From Syntrophomonas wolfei subsp. methylbutyratica (GTDB lineage: Bacteria; Bacillota; Syntrophomonadia; Syntrophomonadales; Syntrophomonadaceae): a stretch of 64,000 nt of DNA. Under the pieces are notes generated by a model that worked only from the letters and a program-made list of their open reading frames with translations, did no database searches and was not told the origin of the DNA. Below, one piece after another: positions 44,037-52,956 of this stretch (positions within the stretch are counted from its first letter, which is position 1; every line of letters starts with the position of its first letter). Both the position numbers and the translations under genes were made by a program. The stretch spans positions 62,001-126,000 of the forward strand of contig NZ_BBQT01000005.1 of the NCBI RefSeq assembly GCF_001570625.1, written 5' to 3'.

Positions 44037-45275
44037 ATGGTGAAAGCCTTATCAATAATAAAGGAGGCAGAACACTCCCTGCAAATGCTGTTTAACGAGC
44101 TGGAGGAAATAGCTTATGCCAACCAGGTTAGGGTAATCGAAGCTTTTCACAAACACCGGGTCCGAGAGTATTATTTTTATCCTTCTACCGGTTATGGTTA
44201 TGGAGACCGTGGCAGGGATGCTCTGGAAGATATATTTGCCGATATCTTTGGCGCTGAAGACGCACTGGTAAGGAGCCAGGTCGTGTCTGGGACCCATGCC
44301 ATATCAGCCTGCCTATTCGCTCTATTAAGACCGGGCGATGAGCTGATATCTCTTACTGGCAGCCCCTATGACACCCTCTGCCGGATTATCGGCCATGAAG
44401 AGAAATCTCCTGGCACCTTGATAGATAAAGGGATAAAATACAGTGAAGTTGATTTGGATGAACGGGGCAAACCTGACCTGACAGCTATTGCTGCCGCCAT
44501 AAAAGATACTACCAGGATGGTTTTAATACAGCGTTCCCGTGGTTATAAAACCCGGCCGCCGGTGGATTTGGAAACTATTGCGGTTATTACTAAATTGGTT
44601 AAAGCCAGAAATCCCACCACTATTGTTATGCTGGATAATTGCTACGGTGAATTTACCGCAGTGCAAGAACCCGGACACTACGGAGTAGATATTATAGCGG
44701 GGTCATTAATAAAGAACCCGGGAGGCGGCCTTATACCTTCCGGGGGATATATAGCCGGTAACAAGGATTTGATTGAACAGCTAGCCTTTCATCTTACTGC
44801 GCCTGGATTGGGCAAAGAATTGGGTGCCAGCCTTTTGGACAAGCGTATTATGTATCAGGGTTTATTCCTGGCTCCCCACACGGTTTTGCAGGCTTTAAAG
44901 GGTGCTGTTCTTCTAGCCTATGTTTTTGAAGAGCATGGTTATGAGGTTTTTCCCCGTTGGAACGAAAAACGCTCTGATATTGTACAGGCGGTAAAACTGA
45001 GGGATGCAGCTGAGGTTTTGCGCTTCTGCCAGGAGGTACAGAACGCATCCCCGGTGGATAGTGATGTTACTTTGGAGTATGGCGAGTTGCCAGCCTACCG
45101 GGATAAGATTGTAATGGCAGCCGGTACTTTTGTGCAAGGTTCTTCGATTGAACTTTCCTGTGATGCGCCTTTACGCTCACCCCACTGTGTATTTCTCCAG
45201 GGGGGACTCAGCTATGAACATTGTCGCTTTCTGCTGCAGCGTTTACTGGACAACTTTCTGCTGGCAAATGCTTGA
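44037..45275 (+). CDS. PLP-dependent aminotransferase-fold protein (aluminium-resistance family, COG4100)
   Basis: 412 residues from ATG 44037 (MVKALSIIKEAEHSLQML); a TTG at 44013 is possible. It has the family's REYYFYPSTGYGYGDRGRD start segment near residue 42, SGTHAISACLFALLRPGDEL near 83, VMLDNCYGEF near 200 and SLIKNPGGGLIPSGGYIAG near 222, where the Lys is the probable PLP-binding residue. The family is annotated as aluminium resistance protein or methionine gamma-lyase-like; its true substrate is unproven. In many clostridia it lies near lexA and glnA, as it does here. Confidence 0.85.
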   Translation: MVKALSIIKEAEHSLQMLFNELEEIAYANQVRVIEAFHKHRVREYYFYPSTGYGYGDRGRDALEDIFADIFGAEDALVRSQVVSGTHAISACLFALLRPGDELISLTGSPYDTLCRIIGHEEKSPGTLIDKGIKYSEVDLDERGKPDLTAIAAAIKDTTRMVLIQRSRGYKTRPPVDLETIAVITKLVKARNPTTIVMLDNCYGEFTAVQEPGHYGVDIIAGSLIKNPGGGLIPSGGYIAGNKDLIEQLAFHLTAPGLGKELGASLLDKRIMYQGLFLAPHTVLQALKGAVLLAYVFEEHGYEVFPRWNEKRSDIVQAVKLRDAAEVLRFCQEVQNASPVDSDVTLEYGELPAYRDKIVMAAGTFVQGSSIELSCDAPLRSPHCVFLQGGLSYEHCRFLLQRLLDNFLLANA

Positions 45276-45276
45276 T

Positions 45277-45350
45277 TCTACTCCAAAACCCACTTTTGTT
45301 GCATAAAGGTTGCATAAATATGCATACAGATGTTTATTATTTTGCAGTAT
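45277..45350. repeat. Short repeat with an ARG-box-like palindrome
   Basis: TTCTACTCCAAAACCCACTT, then GGTTGCATAAATATGCATAC and TTTATTATTTTGCAG. The element recurs at 49012-49275, there split by about 180 bp of GC-rich sequence. The core TTGCATAAATATGCAT is a palindrome that fits the bacterial arginine-repressor site pattern, though no arginine gene lies near. Confidence 0.6.
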
Positions 45351-45457
45351 ATCAATGCTTGAAAGAATCAAAAGCTAATTTGTATCCTTGGGGTATTGGG
45401 AGTATTATACTTATAGCGAAAGCTGTTAATCAGATATGAGAAGGAGGCGTTTTAGAA

Positions 45458-45943
45458 GTGGAAAGTAGTATCATGGCATTGATAATAGTAATGATTCTGC
45501 TCTTGCTGGGAATTGGCGGAACGATTCTGCCTCTATTGCCTGGCATACCATTAATGTTTGTATCCATTGCCGCTTATGGCTGGTATGAGGGCTTCAATAC
45601 TATTACCCCCAAATACGTTTGTATACTGGCGGCATTGACCGTTATTTCGCTAATTGTGGACTATCTTTCCACTGTTCTGGGGGCTAAATATTTTGGGTCC
45701 AGCAAGAAAGGTATGTGGGGAGCCCTGTTGGGTACCTTCATCGGCTTATTTCTATTTCCCCCTCTGGGTCTTCTGCTAGGGCCATTCCTGGGAGCAATGA
45801 TAGGAGAATACATCGAAATACAGGATGTGGAAAAAGCGGTTAAAATCGGTGTGGGTACTGTTGTGGGCTTGTTCTCCGGCATGGTGTTCAAGCTGGTGCT
45901 GGCTATCGGGATGTTTGTATCCTTTCTTATTGTGGTATTTTAA
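45458..45943 (+). CDS. DUF456 membrane protein
   Basis: 161 residues from GTG 45458, after AAGGAGG. Very hydrophobic, with about five membrane segments (MALIIVMILLLLGIGGTILP; VCILAALTVISLIVDYLSTV; WGALLGTFIGLFLFPPLGLL; a final LVLAIGMFVSFLIVVF) and glycine zippers (GALLGTFIG, GPFLGAMIG) typical of DUF456. Function unknown. Just ahead of glnA by 30 bp, same strand, probably cotranscribed. Confidence 0.85.
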   Translation: MESSIMALIIVMILLLLGIGGTILPLLPGIPLMFVSIAAYGWYEGFNTITPKYVCILAALTVISLIVDYLSTVLGAKYFGSSKKGMWGALLGTFIGLFLFPPLGLLLGPFLGAMIGEYIEIQDVEKAVKIGVGTVVGLFSGMVFKLVLAIGMFVSFLIVVF

Positions 45944-45973
45944 TTTTAATAAGGCGGAGGTTGAGGTTGAATT

Positions 45974-47302
45974 TTGGATAGTAATTATATTTTCCAAAAA
46001 GTTAAAGAAGATAATGTCAAATTCATTCGTTTGCAGTTTACCGATATCTTAGGCGTTTTAAAGGCTATTTCCATAACGGCGGATCAACTGCAGAAGGCTT
46101 TGGATGGGGAACTCATGTTTGATGGGTCGTCGATTGAAGGATTTGTGCGTATTGAAGAATCAGATATGTACCTTAAACCCGACCCGTCGACATTTTTGGT
46201 TCTGCCCTGGAACAGTACCACCTCAAAAGCGAAAACCGCCAGGATAATCTGTGATATTTTTGATTCCAACGGAGAGCCTTTTATCGGTTGTCCTCGCTTT
46301 GCTCTATCCCGGGCTATTAAGGAAGCCGGAGAAATGGGCTTTAATATGCAGGTTGGGCCTGAACCCGAGTTTTTTATGTTTCACCTCGATGAAAATGGAA
46401 TTCCCAGCTTGCAAACCAATGATAAAGCGGGTTATTTCGATCTCCCTCCCGTTGATAAAGGAGAGGAGGCCCGCCGGGATATGGTCGAGGTATTGCAAAG
46501 CCTGGGTTTTGAAATCGAGGCTTCGCATCATGAGGTAGCTCCCGGACAACATGAAATAGATTTTAAATATACTGATGCCTTGAGAACGGCGGATAATATC
46601 GTGACCTTTCGTATTGCCGTCAGGATTGTGGCCCGGCGTCATGGTCTTCATGCTACTTTTATGCCCAAACCGATATACGGAATAAATGGTTCAGGGATGC
46701 ACCTGCATGTTTCGTTATTCCGAGGAGGGGAGAATGTATTCTTTGATCCCAACGCGTCCGATGGCCTGAGTGATACCTGCCGCTATTTCATCGGTGGAGT
46801 AATGAAGCATGCCCGCGCAATTGCGGCTATAACTAATCCCACCGTCAATTCCTACAAGCGACTGGTGCCCGGCTACGAGGCTCCCGTATATATTGCCTGG
46901 TCTCATCGCAATCGCAGCCCTTTGATCAGGATACCGGCACGGCGGGGTATCGGAACCAGAATAGAAATACGCAATCCTGACCCCAGTTGTAATCCTTATC
47001 TAGGTCTGGCGGTAATCTTAAAAGCAGGTTTGGATGGAATCCGCAAGCGGCTGGCACCGCCGCTGCCGGTAGAGCAAAACATTTACGAAATGGATCTGGC
47101 TACCAGAAAACAACAGGGAATAGAATCCTTGCCGGAGAATCTCTATGAGGCTATTGATGAGCTGCGCCGGAATGAGATAATCCAGGAGGCATTGGGTGCG
47201 CATATTTATTCTCGCTTTGTGCTTGCCAAGATGAAAGAGTGGGAAAGTTACAGCTCCCGGGTTTATGATTGGGAGCTGGCCGAATACCTGGAGAAGTTTT
47301 AA
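45974..47302 (+). CDS. glnA: Glutamine synthetase, type I
   Basis: 442 residues from TTG 45974 (MDSNYIFQKVKEDNVKFI), after GCGGAGG. It makes glutamine from glutamate, ammonia and ATP in the cytoplasm as a dodecamer. Seen motifs: LMFDGSSIEGFVRIEESDMY near residue 54, the metal-binding VGPEPEFFMF near 130, HEVAPGQHEIDFKY near 184, NGSGMHLHVSLF near 237, NSYKRLVPGYEAPVYIAWS near 290 and the loop of NRSPLIRIPARRG near 311. Length matches the short GSI-alpha form of Gram-positives. Downstream it converges on lexA with only 8 bp between. Confidence 0.97.
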   Translation: MDSNYIFQKVKEDNVKFIRLQFTDILGVLKAISITADQLQKALDGELMFDGSSIEGFVRIEESDMYLKPDPSTFLVLPWNSTTSKAKTARIICDIFDSNGEPFIGCPRFALSRAIKEAGEMGFNMQVGPEPEFFMFHLDENGIPSLQTNDKAGYFDLPPVDKGEEARRDMVEVLQSLGFEIEASHHEVAPGQHEIDFKYTDALRTADNIVTFRIAVRIVARRHGLHATFMPKPIYGINGSGMHLHVSLFRGGENVFFDPNASDGLSDTCRYFIGGVMKHARAIAAITNPTVNSYKRLVPGYEAPVYIAWSHRNRSPLIRIPARRGIGTRIEIRNPDPSCNPYLGLAVILKAGLDGIRKRLAPPLPVEQNIYEMDLATRKQQGIESLPENLYEAIDELRRNEIIQEALGAHIYSRFVLAKMKEWESYSSRVYDWELAEYLEKF

Positions 47303-47310
47303 AGATATAC

Positions 47311-47925
47311 CTATATTCTACGCAGTAAACCTGCGACCTTGCCGGCAATCTGAACATCGTTAACTGTAATGGTATCCATTGAAGTATTCTCCGGCCTTAG
47401 TTCCACATAATCATCTCTTCTATAAAATCGCTTTACCGTAGCTTCATTATCCAGAAGGGCAACAACGATTTCTCCATTAGATGCATCAGCTTGCTCTCTT
47501 ACAATAAGATAATCTCCGTCCAGAATTCCGGCTTCAATCATGCTATCTCCTTTTACCTTCAATATGAAATGATTTCCGCTTCCCAGAAAATCCACCGGTA
47601 TGGAAAGATAATTATCAATATTTTGTTCAGCCAGTATAGGTGAACCGGCGGCCACATTGCCAATTACAGGGACGGATAGGGCTTCGCTTTGAGGTAAAGG
47701 CTCATCATCCAATGGTATAATGGCCCTTGGTTTAGCGGGATCCCGGCGTAAAAGACCCTTTTCCTCAAGACGGACCAGGTGAGAATGAACGGTGGAACTG
47801 GATTTTAGCCCAACGGCCTGACCGATCTCCCTGACTGAAGGGGGATAACCCTTCTCTTTATAGCTTTGTTTAATAAAATCCAGGATTTGTTTTTGCCTTT
47901 TACCCAATTTTATTTCTTGGTTCAT
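47311..47925 (-). CDS. lexA: SOS repressor LexA
   Basis: 204 residues starting MNQEIKLGKRQKQILD. N-terminal winged helix (YPPSVREIGQAVGLKSSSTV) binds the SOS box; self-cleavage is at Ala93-Gly94 in NVAAGSPI, with Ser128 (KGDSM) and Lys165 (EATVKRF) as the catalytic pair. RecA filaments trigger cleavage after DNA damage. A box-like sequence lies at 47979, so autoregulation is likely. Confidence 0.97.
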   Translation of the reverse strand: MNQEIKLGKRQKQILDFIKQSYKEKGYPPSVREIGQAVGLKSSSTVHSHLVRLEEKGLLRRDPAKPRAIIPLDDEPLPQSEALSVPVIGNVAAGSPILAEQNIDNYLSIPVDFLGSGNHFILKVKGDSMIEAGILDGDYLIVREQADASNGEIVVALLDNEATVKRFYRRDDYVELRPENTSMDTITVNDVQIAGKVAGLLRRI

Positions 47926-47978
47926 TTCTTGACCTCCACGGGGATTTATTTTACATTATAACATGAATTAGGGATGAA

Positions 47979-47992
47979 AAAACAACTGTTCG
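47979..47992 (-). promoter_or_regulatory. Putative LexA (SOS) box before lexA
   Basis: On the minus strand CGAACAGTTGTTTT matches the Gram-positive box CGAAC-N4-GTTCG at eight of ten fixed positions. A TATAAT lies about 20 bp further toward lexA, at 47955-47960, so the box covers the -35 region. Confidence 0.5.
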
Positions 47993-48186
47993 CTTAAAAT
48001 GTGGAATAAGATTGTCCCAGGGACGGCAAAGAGATGGGATAAAAAACAAATGTTTATTTTGATGTCACTGCAAAAAGTCATTTTTCAAAATTAACACTGC
48101 CATATCTAGTATAATGGTGAGGTTTTGAACACCATATGTAGCGTTGAGTATACCCGGGAACAGGTTTTTTGCAGTGGCATCTTGTT

Positions 48187-48909
48187 TTAAATCCAGAAAG
48201 ATTCTTGATCTACATTTTCAATGCTGGCCAGAAACTTCTGGCGCGCTCCGGGGAAGTGGGATTCAATAAGGTTCAGCAATTCTCCGACTTCAGCGCGTTT
48301 GCCGACACCATCTGCGGGGCAGCGGTTGGGGGCAGGAGAGAGACCTTTGGCTTCGATAAAGCGTGTTATATCAGCTTCTTCTACATAAACCAGAGGCCGG
48401 ATTATGGTGATATCCATGCGGTCCAGGTAGGTGCTGGGTTTAAATACCTTAAATCGACCCTCGAAAAGCATGGAGAGAAACATGGTATTGACTGCATCAT
48501 CCAGATGATGACCCAGGGCCACCTTATTGCAATTAAGACCTTTGGCCAGCCGGTTCAGGGCTCCCCGTCGCAGGTTGGCACATAGGGAACAAGGGTTTTT
48601 CTCCTGGCGATTATCAAAAACTATTTGACCAATATGGCTTTTCTCTACAGTTAAGGGTGCTCCCAGTTCCTCGCAAAATGCCGACATAACTTCAATATCA
48701 TTCTCCCAACCGAGATCGAGATAAACCGGAAATACTAAAAAATCCAGGGGGGTATAGCGATACAGCAACAGCAAGAAATAGAGCAGGGTAAGACTGTCTT
48801 TACCCCCCGACATTCCTATAGCCACCCGGTCGCCATTCTCCAGCAGCCGGTATTTTAGATTGGCATCGCGAATATTTCTAAAAATCTTCTTCTCCAAACG
48901 CTTACTCAT
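48187..48909 (-). CDS. TtcA-like PP-loop ATPase (tRNA 2-thiolation family)
   Basis: 240 residues starting MSKRLEKKIFRNIRDA. The PP-loop SGGKDS is at 34-39; the cysteine pair PCSLCANLRRGAL near residue 106 and the lone cysteine in NRCPADG near 197 would hold the [4Fe-4S] cluster of the TtcA group, and GHHLDDAVNTMFLSMLFEGR near 133 is the family core. TtcA makes 2-thiocytidine in tRNA. In anaerobes many TtcA-like proteins have unproven substrates, so the exact tRNA position is not claimed. Confidence 0.85.
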   Translation of the reverse strand: MSKRLEKKIFRNIRDANLKYRLLENGDRVAIGMSGGKDSLTLLYFLLLLYRYTPLDFLVFPVYLDLGWENDIEVMSAFCEELGAPLTVEKSHIGQIVFDNRQEKNPCSLCANLRRGALNRLAKGLNCNKVALGHHLDDAVNTMFLSMLFEGRFKVFKPSTYLDRMDITIIRPLVYVEEADITRFIEAKGLSPAPNRCPADGVGKRAEVGELLNLIESHFPGARQKFLASIENVDQESFWI

Positions 48910-48927
48910 CCACTTGCTTCCCTAGAG

Positions 48928-48956
48928 GGTGTCAAGGGGACGGTCCTTTTGACACC
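48928..48956. repeat. 29-bp inverted repeat
   Basis: GGTGTCAAGGGGAC then GGTCCTTTTGACACC: near-perfect dyad just before the TtcA-like start on the other strand. A related GGGGAC box recurs at 50660. Such GGGACNGTCC dyads occur as dispersed repeats in several Firmicutes; here it could also be a transcription signal. Confidence 0.6.
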
Positions 48957-49011
48957 GCAACCCCTCACCCCTCACCCCTTACCCCTCACTTTTCTTACTA
49001 ATTAATGTTGG

Positions 49012-49275
49012 TTCTACTGCAAAAACCCCTTTTTGTTGCATAAGGGTTGCATAAATATGCAAAGCGAGCGTTGGCGAAGCATGGATGCAACACCCGGCGA
49101 AGACGAGCAGGCGAAAGGGGGCGAGCGACAGGATGTCGCGGGAGCGCCACCTCCCATGGACGGGAGATTGGCGCGGTACCCCTTGAGCCGCGAGACAAGC
49201 CGTAGGTGTTGCCCATGCGTAGACTGCGAGCGGAATATTTATGCAAGCAAATGCATAATTATTACTTTTTGCAGC
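49012..49275. mobile_element. Composite palindromic repeat, MITE-like
   Basis: Outer parts equal the element at 45277 (TTCTACTGCAAAAACCCCTT, GGTTGCATAAATATGCAAAG; ACTTTTTGCAG at the right). The inner 180 bp is GC-rich and flanked by imperfect inverted copies: GCATAAATATGCAAAGCGAG near 49050 against CGAGCGGAATATTTATGCA near 49235, continuing inward to GCAACACC/GGTGTTGC. No transposase gene. Best read as a small non-autonomous or palindromic repeat inserted in an older repeat. Confidence 0.55.
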
Positions 49276-49326
49276 GGAATTAATGTTGAAAAAGGGGAGC
49301 TGGTTTTCTCCCCTTAATACCCCGTC

Positions 49327-50619
49327 TTATTTCTTGGCCGGTGTTCGCTTGAGACTTTGGCTTAGCAGTTCTACCGGGTGCATGACGCGCGCATTCCACT
49401 TGTGCCTTTGCACCCCATGTCTTAGTTGCATCATACAGCTGGGACAGCAGGTAGCAATTACCGCAGCAGCAGTTTCCATGGCACTATCCATCTTCTTGTC
49501 CAAGATCCTCATTGACAGGTCATAGTGGGTCAGGCTATAGGTTCCGGAACCGCCACAACAGCGATTGGCTTCACCCATTTCTATATATTCCACTTCCGGT
49601 ATCTGCTGAAGAAGCTCTCGGGGAGCCTTTTTAATCCCCTGGGCATTGGCCAGGTGACAGGGGTCATGATAAGTTGCCTTTATTCTTTTCTCAACTTCTT
49701 TGCCGGGTATTATGATCTCAAGCTTTTCCATCAGGAATTGGGTTAAATCCATTACCTTTTGAGAAAAAGCCATAGCCTCATCCTCAATCTTCAAACCTCC
49801 CAACAGGAATTCCATGTTCTTGGGGGATAAAGCTGACGAACAGGAGGCGCAATCAGTAACAATATAGTCATAATCAGCGTTGTTGAATATCTTTATATTA
49901 TGGACGGCCAATTTCCTGGCCGTATCCATTTTGCCATTGGCAATGTGCGGCAGACCACAGCACTTCATATCCCGGGGAATAATTACTTCACAACCGTAGT
50001 GGGTAAGTACATCCACCGTAGCCCGTGCCACCTGGGGATTCAAGAGGTCGGTACCACAACCCAGGAAATAGGCTATACGATATTTCTTTTCCCCCCGGGC
50101 CGGGTTATATTCCGGAAGAAAGCTTCGCGCTGACTGCCGGGGAACGGAAGTCAAGATTTTCTCCGCTTTAGATAAATCGCCAGGTAGAATACTGGTCAAT
50201 CCCAGATTGCGAGCCAGGCTCTGCAAGCCGCTTTTTTGAGCTCCCCACATTAACCTGCTGGAGGCTTTGAGCAAACCCGGTCTGGTCCACAGGCTGTCAA
50301 ATATCAGTTCCTTGCTCAGACTGGGATTCTTGTCATATATATAGGAACGGGCCGCCGCATTCAGTTCATGTATATCTATTCCCGAGGGACAATTGACACT
50401 GCAGTTCTCACACATAAGGCAATTGCTTAAACGCTCACTCACATCGTTATTCGGCTCAACCTTGCCATCTCTTAGCATCTGCACCATGAAAACATGTCCG
50501 CGGGGGGCGGCGGTTTCATTTCTAATTTCAGCAAAAACCGGGCATACACTTCTGCATTTACCGCAACGCACACATTTCATTATTTGCTCTTTTACGGGAG
50601 GCAATTCATGAAACTCCAC
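49327..50619 (-). CDS. glcF: Glycolate oxidase iron-sulfur subunit-like protein (GlcF/LutA-type)
   Basis: 430 residues from GTG 50619 (VEFHELPPVKEQIM), just behind GGAAGGAGGAGG; a longer frame to 50730 has no site. Two [4Fe-4S] ferredoxin motifs, CVRCGKCRSVCP near residue 16 and CLMCENCSVNCP near 68, are followed by two CCG domains (YFLGCGTDLLNPQVARATVD and DMKCCGLPH; then HDPCHLANAQGIKK and CCGGSGTYSL). It passes electrons from the flavin subunit encoded by the gene before it. The pair oxidises 2-hydroxy acids such as glycolate or lactate, or couples CoA dehydrogenation to membrane electron flow. Confidence 0.85.
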   Translation of the reverse strand: MEFHELPPVKEQIMKCVRCGKCRSVCPVFAEIRNETAAPRGHVFMVQMLRDGKVEPNNDVSERLSNCLMCENCSVNCPSGIDIHELNAAARSYIYDKNPSLSKELIFDSLWTRPGLLKASSRLMWGAQKSGLQSLARNLGLTSILPGDLSKAEKILTSVPRQSARSFLPEYNPARGEKKYRIAYFLGCGTDLLNPQVARATVDVLTHYGCEVIIPRDMKCCGLPHIANGKMDTARKLAVHNIKIFNNADYDYIVTDCASCSSALSPKNMEFLLGGLKIEDEAMAFSQKVMDLTQFLMEKLEIIIPGKEVEKRIKATYHDPCHLANAQGIKKAPRELLQQIPEVEYIEMGEANRCCGGSGTYSLTHYDLSMRILDKKMDSAMETAAAVIATCCPSCMMQLRHGVQRHKWNARVMHPVELLSQSLKRTPAKK

Positions 50620-50800
50620 CAAAACCTCCTCCTTCCAATAAACTAACCCTCCAAATGTCATGGGGACGGGGTTGCTGACAAACAACATCAAAAACTCTTT
50701 ACTTACTAACCCCCTATGGCCAGGGGACATAAACCTCGATGAAAAGGGGAATTAGCCGGCACTTGAATGCTGAGATGCAGTAGCCATCCCCTTGTGCTGC

Positions 50801-52201
50801 TTAGATCAGCTTACCCGGATTCATTATGCCCCGGGGATCGAAAACCCTCTTTATATCGCGCATAAGCTGGGCGGCCCGGCCGTGCTCCAGTTCAGCATAT
50901 TGCCGGCGGACAGCGCCCACCCCATGTTCCCCGGTGGTGGAACCCTCCATGGCAATAGCCAGGAGGTGTATTTCATGCACTAAATCTATAACTTTTTTTA
51001 CTTCTTCGGGATTTTCCGGGTTAATTACCGGAGCGGTATGAACATTACCATCCCCGATATGTCCATAATTTACTACCTTTATCCCATATTTTTCTCCCAG
51101 GGCTCTGATGGCTCTGAGGGTATCGGCTACACGCGACAGGGGAACACTTATATCTTCACCCGCAAACACCCGGCTGGCATCAGCTCTTACTCTGGCAGCA
51201 GCAGTAGCGGTTATGCTGCGTCCTTCCCATAACTCAGCCATTCTCCTGGGTTCTGTGGCCCATTCCACGCTGCGGGCCCTCTTTCCCACCACTTCTTTTA
51301 TAAGCGAGCCCTCATATTCCACGCTGGGGGGATTGCCGTCAACCTCGAACAAAAGAATTGCTTCTGCCTGGGGGAGATTTATTTCCGGTTTAAACTGATT
51401 TACTGCGTCTATAGCAGAACTGTCAAGGATTTCAATACCTGAAGGCAGTATCCCCGCCTGGTATATATCGAGTACGGCCGCCGGGGCCTCATCCAAATTA
51501 TCAAATACGGCCATGGCAATACCGCGAGCTTTGGGTTTGGGCCAGCAGCGCAGGCGAATCCTGGTTACAATCCCCAGTACCCCTTCTGAGCCTACCATTA
51601 GTTTGGTAAGGTTTAAACCGGAGACATTTTTTATGCACCTGGCCTTGACCCCGCCGGTGGTAATTACCTCTCCGTTGGGCAATACCACTTCCAGCCCTAA
51701 AATATATTGTTCGGTGCAACCATATTTTACCGCCCTCAAGCCACTGGCATTGTTGGCGACCATGCCTCCTATAGTACACATCTGACTGCTTCCGGGATCC
51801 GGCGGGAAGAATAGATTATATTTAGAAAGTTCCTGGTTTAGTTGGGCATGAATAACCCCGGGACGGACAATAACCTGCATGTTGGGAGCGTCTATTTCCA
51901 CGATTTCATCCCAGGTAGACAAATCCAGAACTATACCACCCTTTAGGGCGATACAGCCACCCGTCTCACCGGTTCCTGCACCTCGGGGAACAATATCAAT
52001 ATTATTTTCAAAGGCAAAGCTGGCTATATTCTGCACTTCTTCCGTGGAGCGGGGAAAGACCACAGCCAGTGGGCTAACCGGCTCCAGCTTGGTCAAAAAG
52101 GAACTGTCATAGGAATAATACATCAAATCCAGCTCTTCGCTCAAAACCTTTTCCTTACCCAGCATTTTTATTAAAGCTTGTCTTATCTTATCTTTATCCA
52201 A
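50801..52201 (-). CDS. glcD: FAD-linked oxidase GlcD-like
   Basis: 466 residues starting MDKDKIRQALIKMLGK. The FAD_binding_4 domain has VVFPRSTEEVQNIASFAFEN near residue 48, PRGAGTGETGGCIALKGGIV near 75, and TIGGMVANNASGLRAVKYG near 144; the C-terminal part contains YGHIGDGNVHTAP near 379 and GSTTGEHGVGAVRR near 418 with the metal/substrate His. This is the glycolate/D-lactate dehydrogenase family. GlcE is absent. GlcF lies 181 bp downstream, same strand. Confidence 0.9.
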   Translation of the reverse strand: MDKDKIRQALIKMLGKEKVLSEELDLMYYSYDSSFLTKLEPVSPLAVVFPRSTEEVQNIASFAFENNIDIVPRGAGTGETGGCIALKGGIVLDLSTWDEIVEIDAPNMQVIVRPGVIHAQLNQELSKYNLFFPPDPGSSQMCTIGGMVANNASGLRAVKYGCTEQYILGLEVVLPNGEVITTGGVKARCIKNVSGLNLTKLMVGSEGVLGIVTRIRLRCWPKPKARGIAMAVFDNLDEAPAAVLDIYQAGILPSGIEILDSSAIDAVNQFKPEINLPQAEAILLFEVDGNPPSVEYEGSLIKEVVGKRARSVEWATEPRRMAELWEGRSITATAAARVRADASRVFAGEDISVPLSRVADTLRAIRALGEKYGIKVVNYGHIGDGNVHTAPVINPENPEEVKKVIDLVHEIHLLAIAMEGSTTGEHGVGAVRRQYAELEHGRAAQLMRDIKRVFDPRGIMNPGKLI

Positions 52202-52557
52202 AGAAATTCACTCCCCCCTAAAAACTAATATACTAAAGAAATTCTCCAAATTCCTTGCCTATTATAACACAGATGAAGTTAAAGAGGATTTCTAATTTCA
52301 GCTTCCCTATTATCCAAGCTGAGGTTTCCATGCCACCTGCTTATTATCTTTCCCTTGCCACCTTAAACTCTCAAGCCGTCATCGGGTGTTGCATTCATGT
52401 TTCTATATCCTGTTGCATCGAGTTTTTTGCCGCAGAGTAATAAGTGGCTTAGTACAGTCCTTTTTAGACTAAAGAGGGAGTGATCCTATTACATATATCT
52501 CAACACGTATCGACAATATAATGCAATCGTACAAGCTATAATGCAAAATTACATGAA

Positions 52558-52663
52558 TGCTAAATTAGCAAAATTGCCGCAAAACCCGAGAGGTAAAGGC
52601 TCAATGTGAATGATATGCTCTTGTATCGCGAAATAAATGCAAATTAGCATGATGCAATTGGCA
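52558..52663 (+). promoter_or_regulatory. Three palindromes, candidate enhancer sites
   Basis: TGCTAAATTAGCA (52558-52570), TGCAAATTAGCA (52638-52649) and TGCAATTGGCA (52653-52663) share the form TGC-N5/7-GCA around AATT. They lie about 108-226 bp upstream of the sigma-54-type promoter, the usual place for activator sites. Confidence 0.45.
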
Positions 52664-52770
52664 TACATGCATTAATATTGGTGAAAATTTTTATCTAAAT
52701 AATTAAATATATATTATGCAAGTATTAGAATGCCATATGAATCCGAAGCTTAGAGCAATTATTAACTTTT

Positions 52771-52784
52771 GGCATTCTATTTGC
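52771..52784 (+). promoter_or_regulatory. Sigma-54-type promoter
   Basis: TTGGCATTCTATTTGCA: the invariant GG (52771-52772) and GC (52783-52784) are separated by exactly 10 bases, and TTGGCA/TTTGC match the -24/-12 consensus well. It points to the CoA-transferase gene 170 bp downstream. Confidence 0.65.
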
Positions 52785-52956
52785 ATGTATTATCAGAAAG
52801 GATTGAATATTTAGAAATTTCCCGCATTAATTTGTTCCCGCTTAGCGAATAAAGCTAAAGATAAGCAATTAAATCTGTATGAAAGGGGTTGATGCCAGAA
52901 GCATTCTTATTTTCTGTTCGGTTTGTCAGATATTAATATAAGGAGGAGTTATAATA

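Larger units (their letters stand above)
48910..49326. other. Repeat-rich gap
   Basis: Contains a perfect-type inverted repeat (48928-48956) and the composite palindromic repeat (49012-49275), plus a run of CCCCTCACCCCTCA units at about 48960. No gene; the frames through the GC-rich part are repeat translations. Confidence 0.7.
52202..52956. other. Long regulatory gap before the CoA-transferase
   Basis: 755 bp with no gene. The right half is AT-rich and holds three TGC-AATT-GCA palindromes and a sigma-54-type promoter, listed separately. Confidence 0.7.

Noticed and set aside
48169-48585. 138-codon plus-strand frame over the TtcA-like gene
   Set aside because: Antisense shadow; the minus-strand gene has SGGKDS and cysteine motifs.
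48998-49246. 82-codon Arg/Pro-rich minus-strand frame
   Set aside because: Entirely inside the GC-rich palindromic repeat; a translation of repeat DNA.
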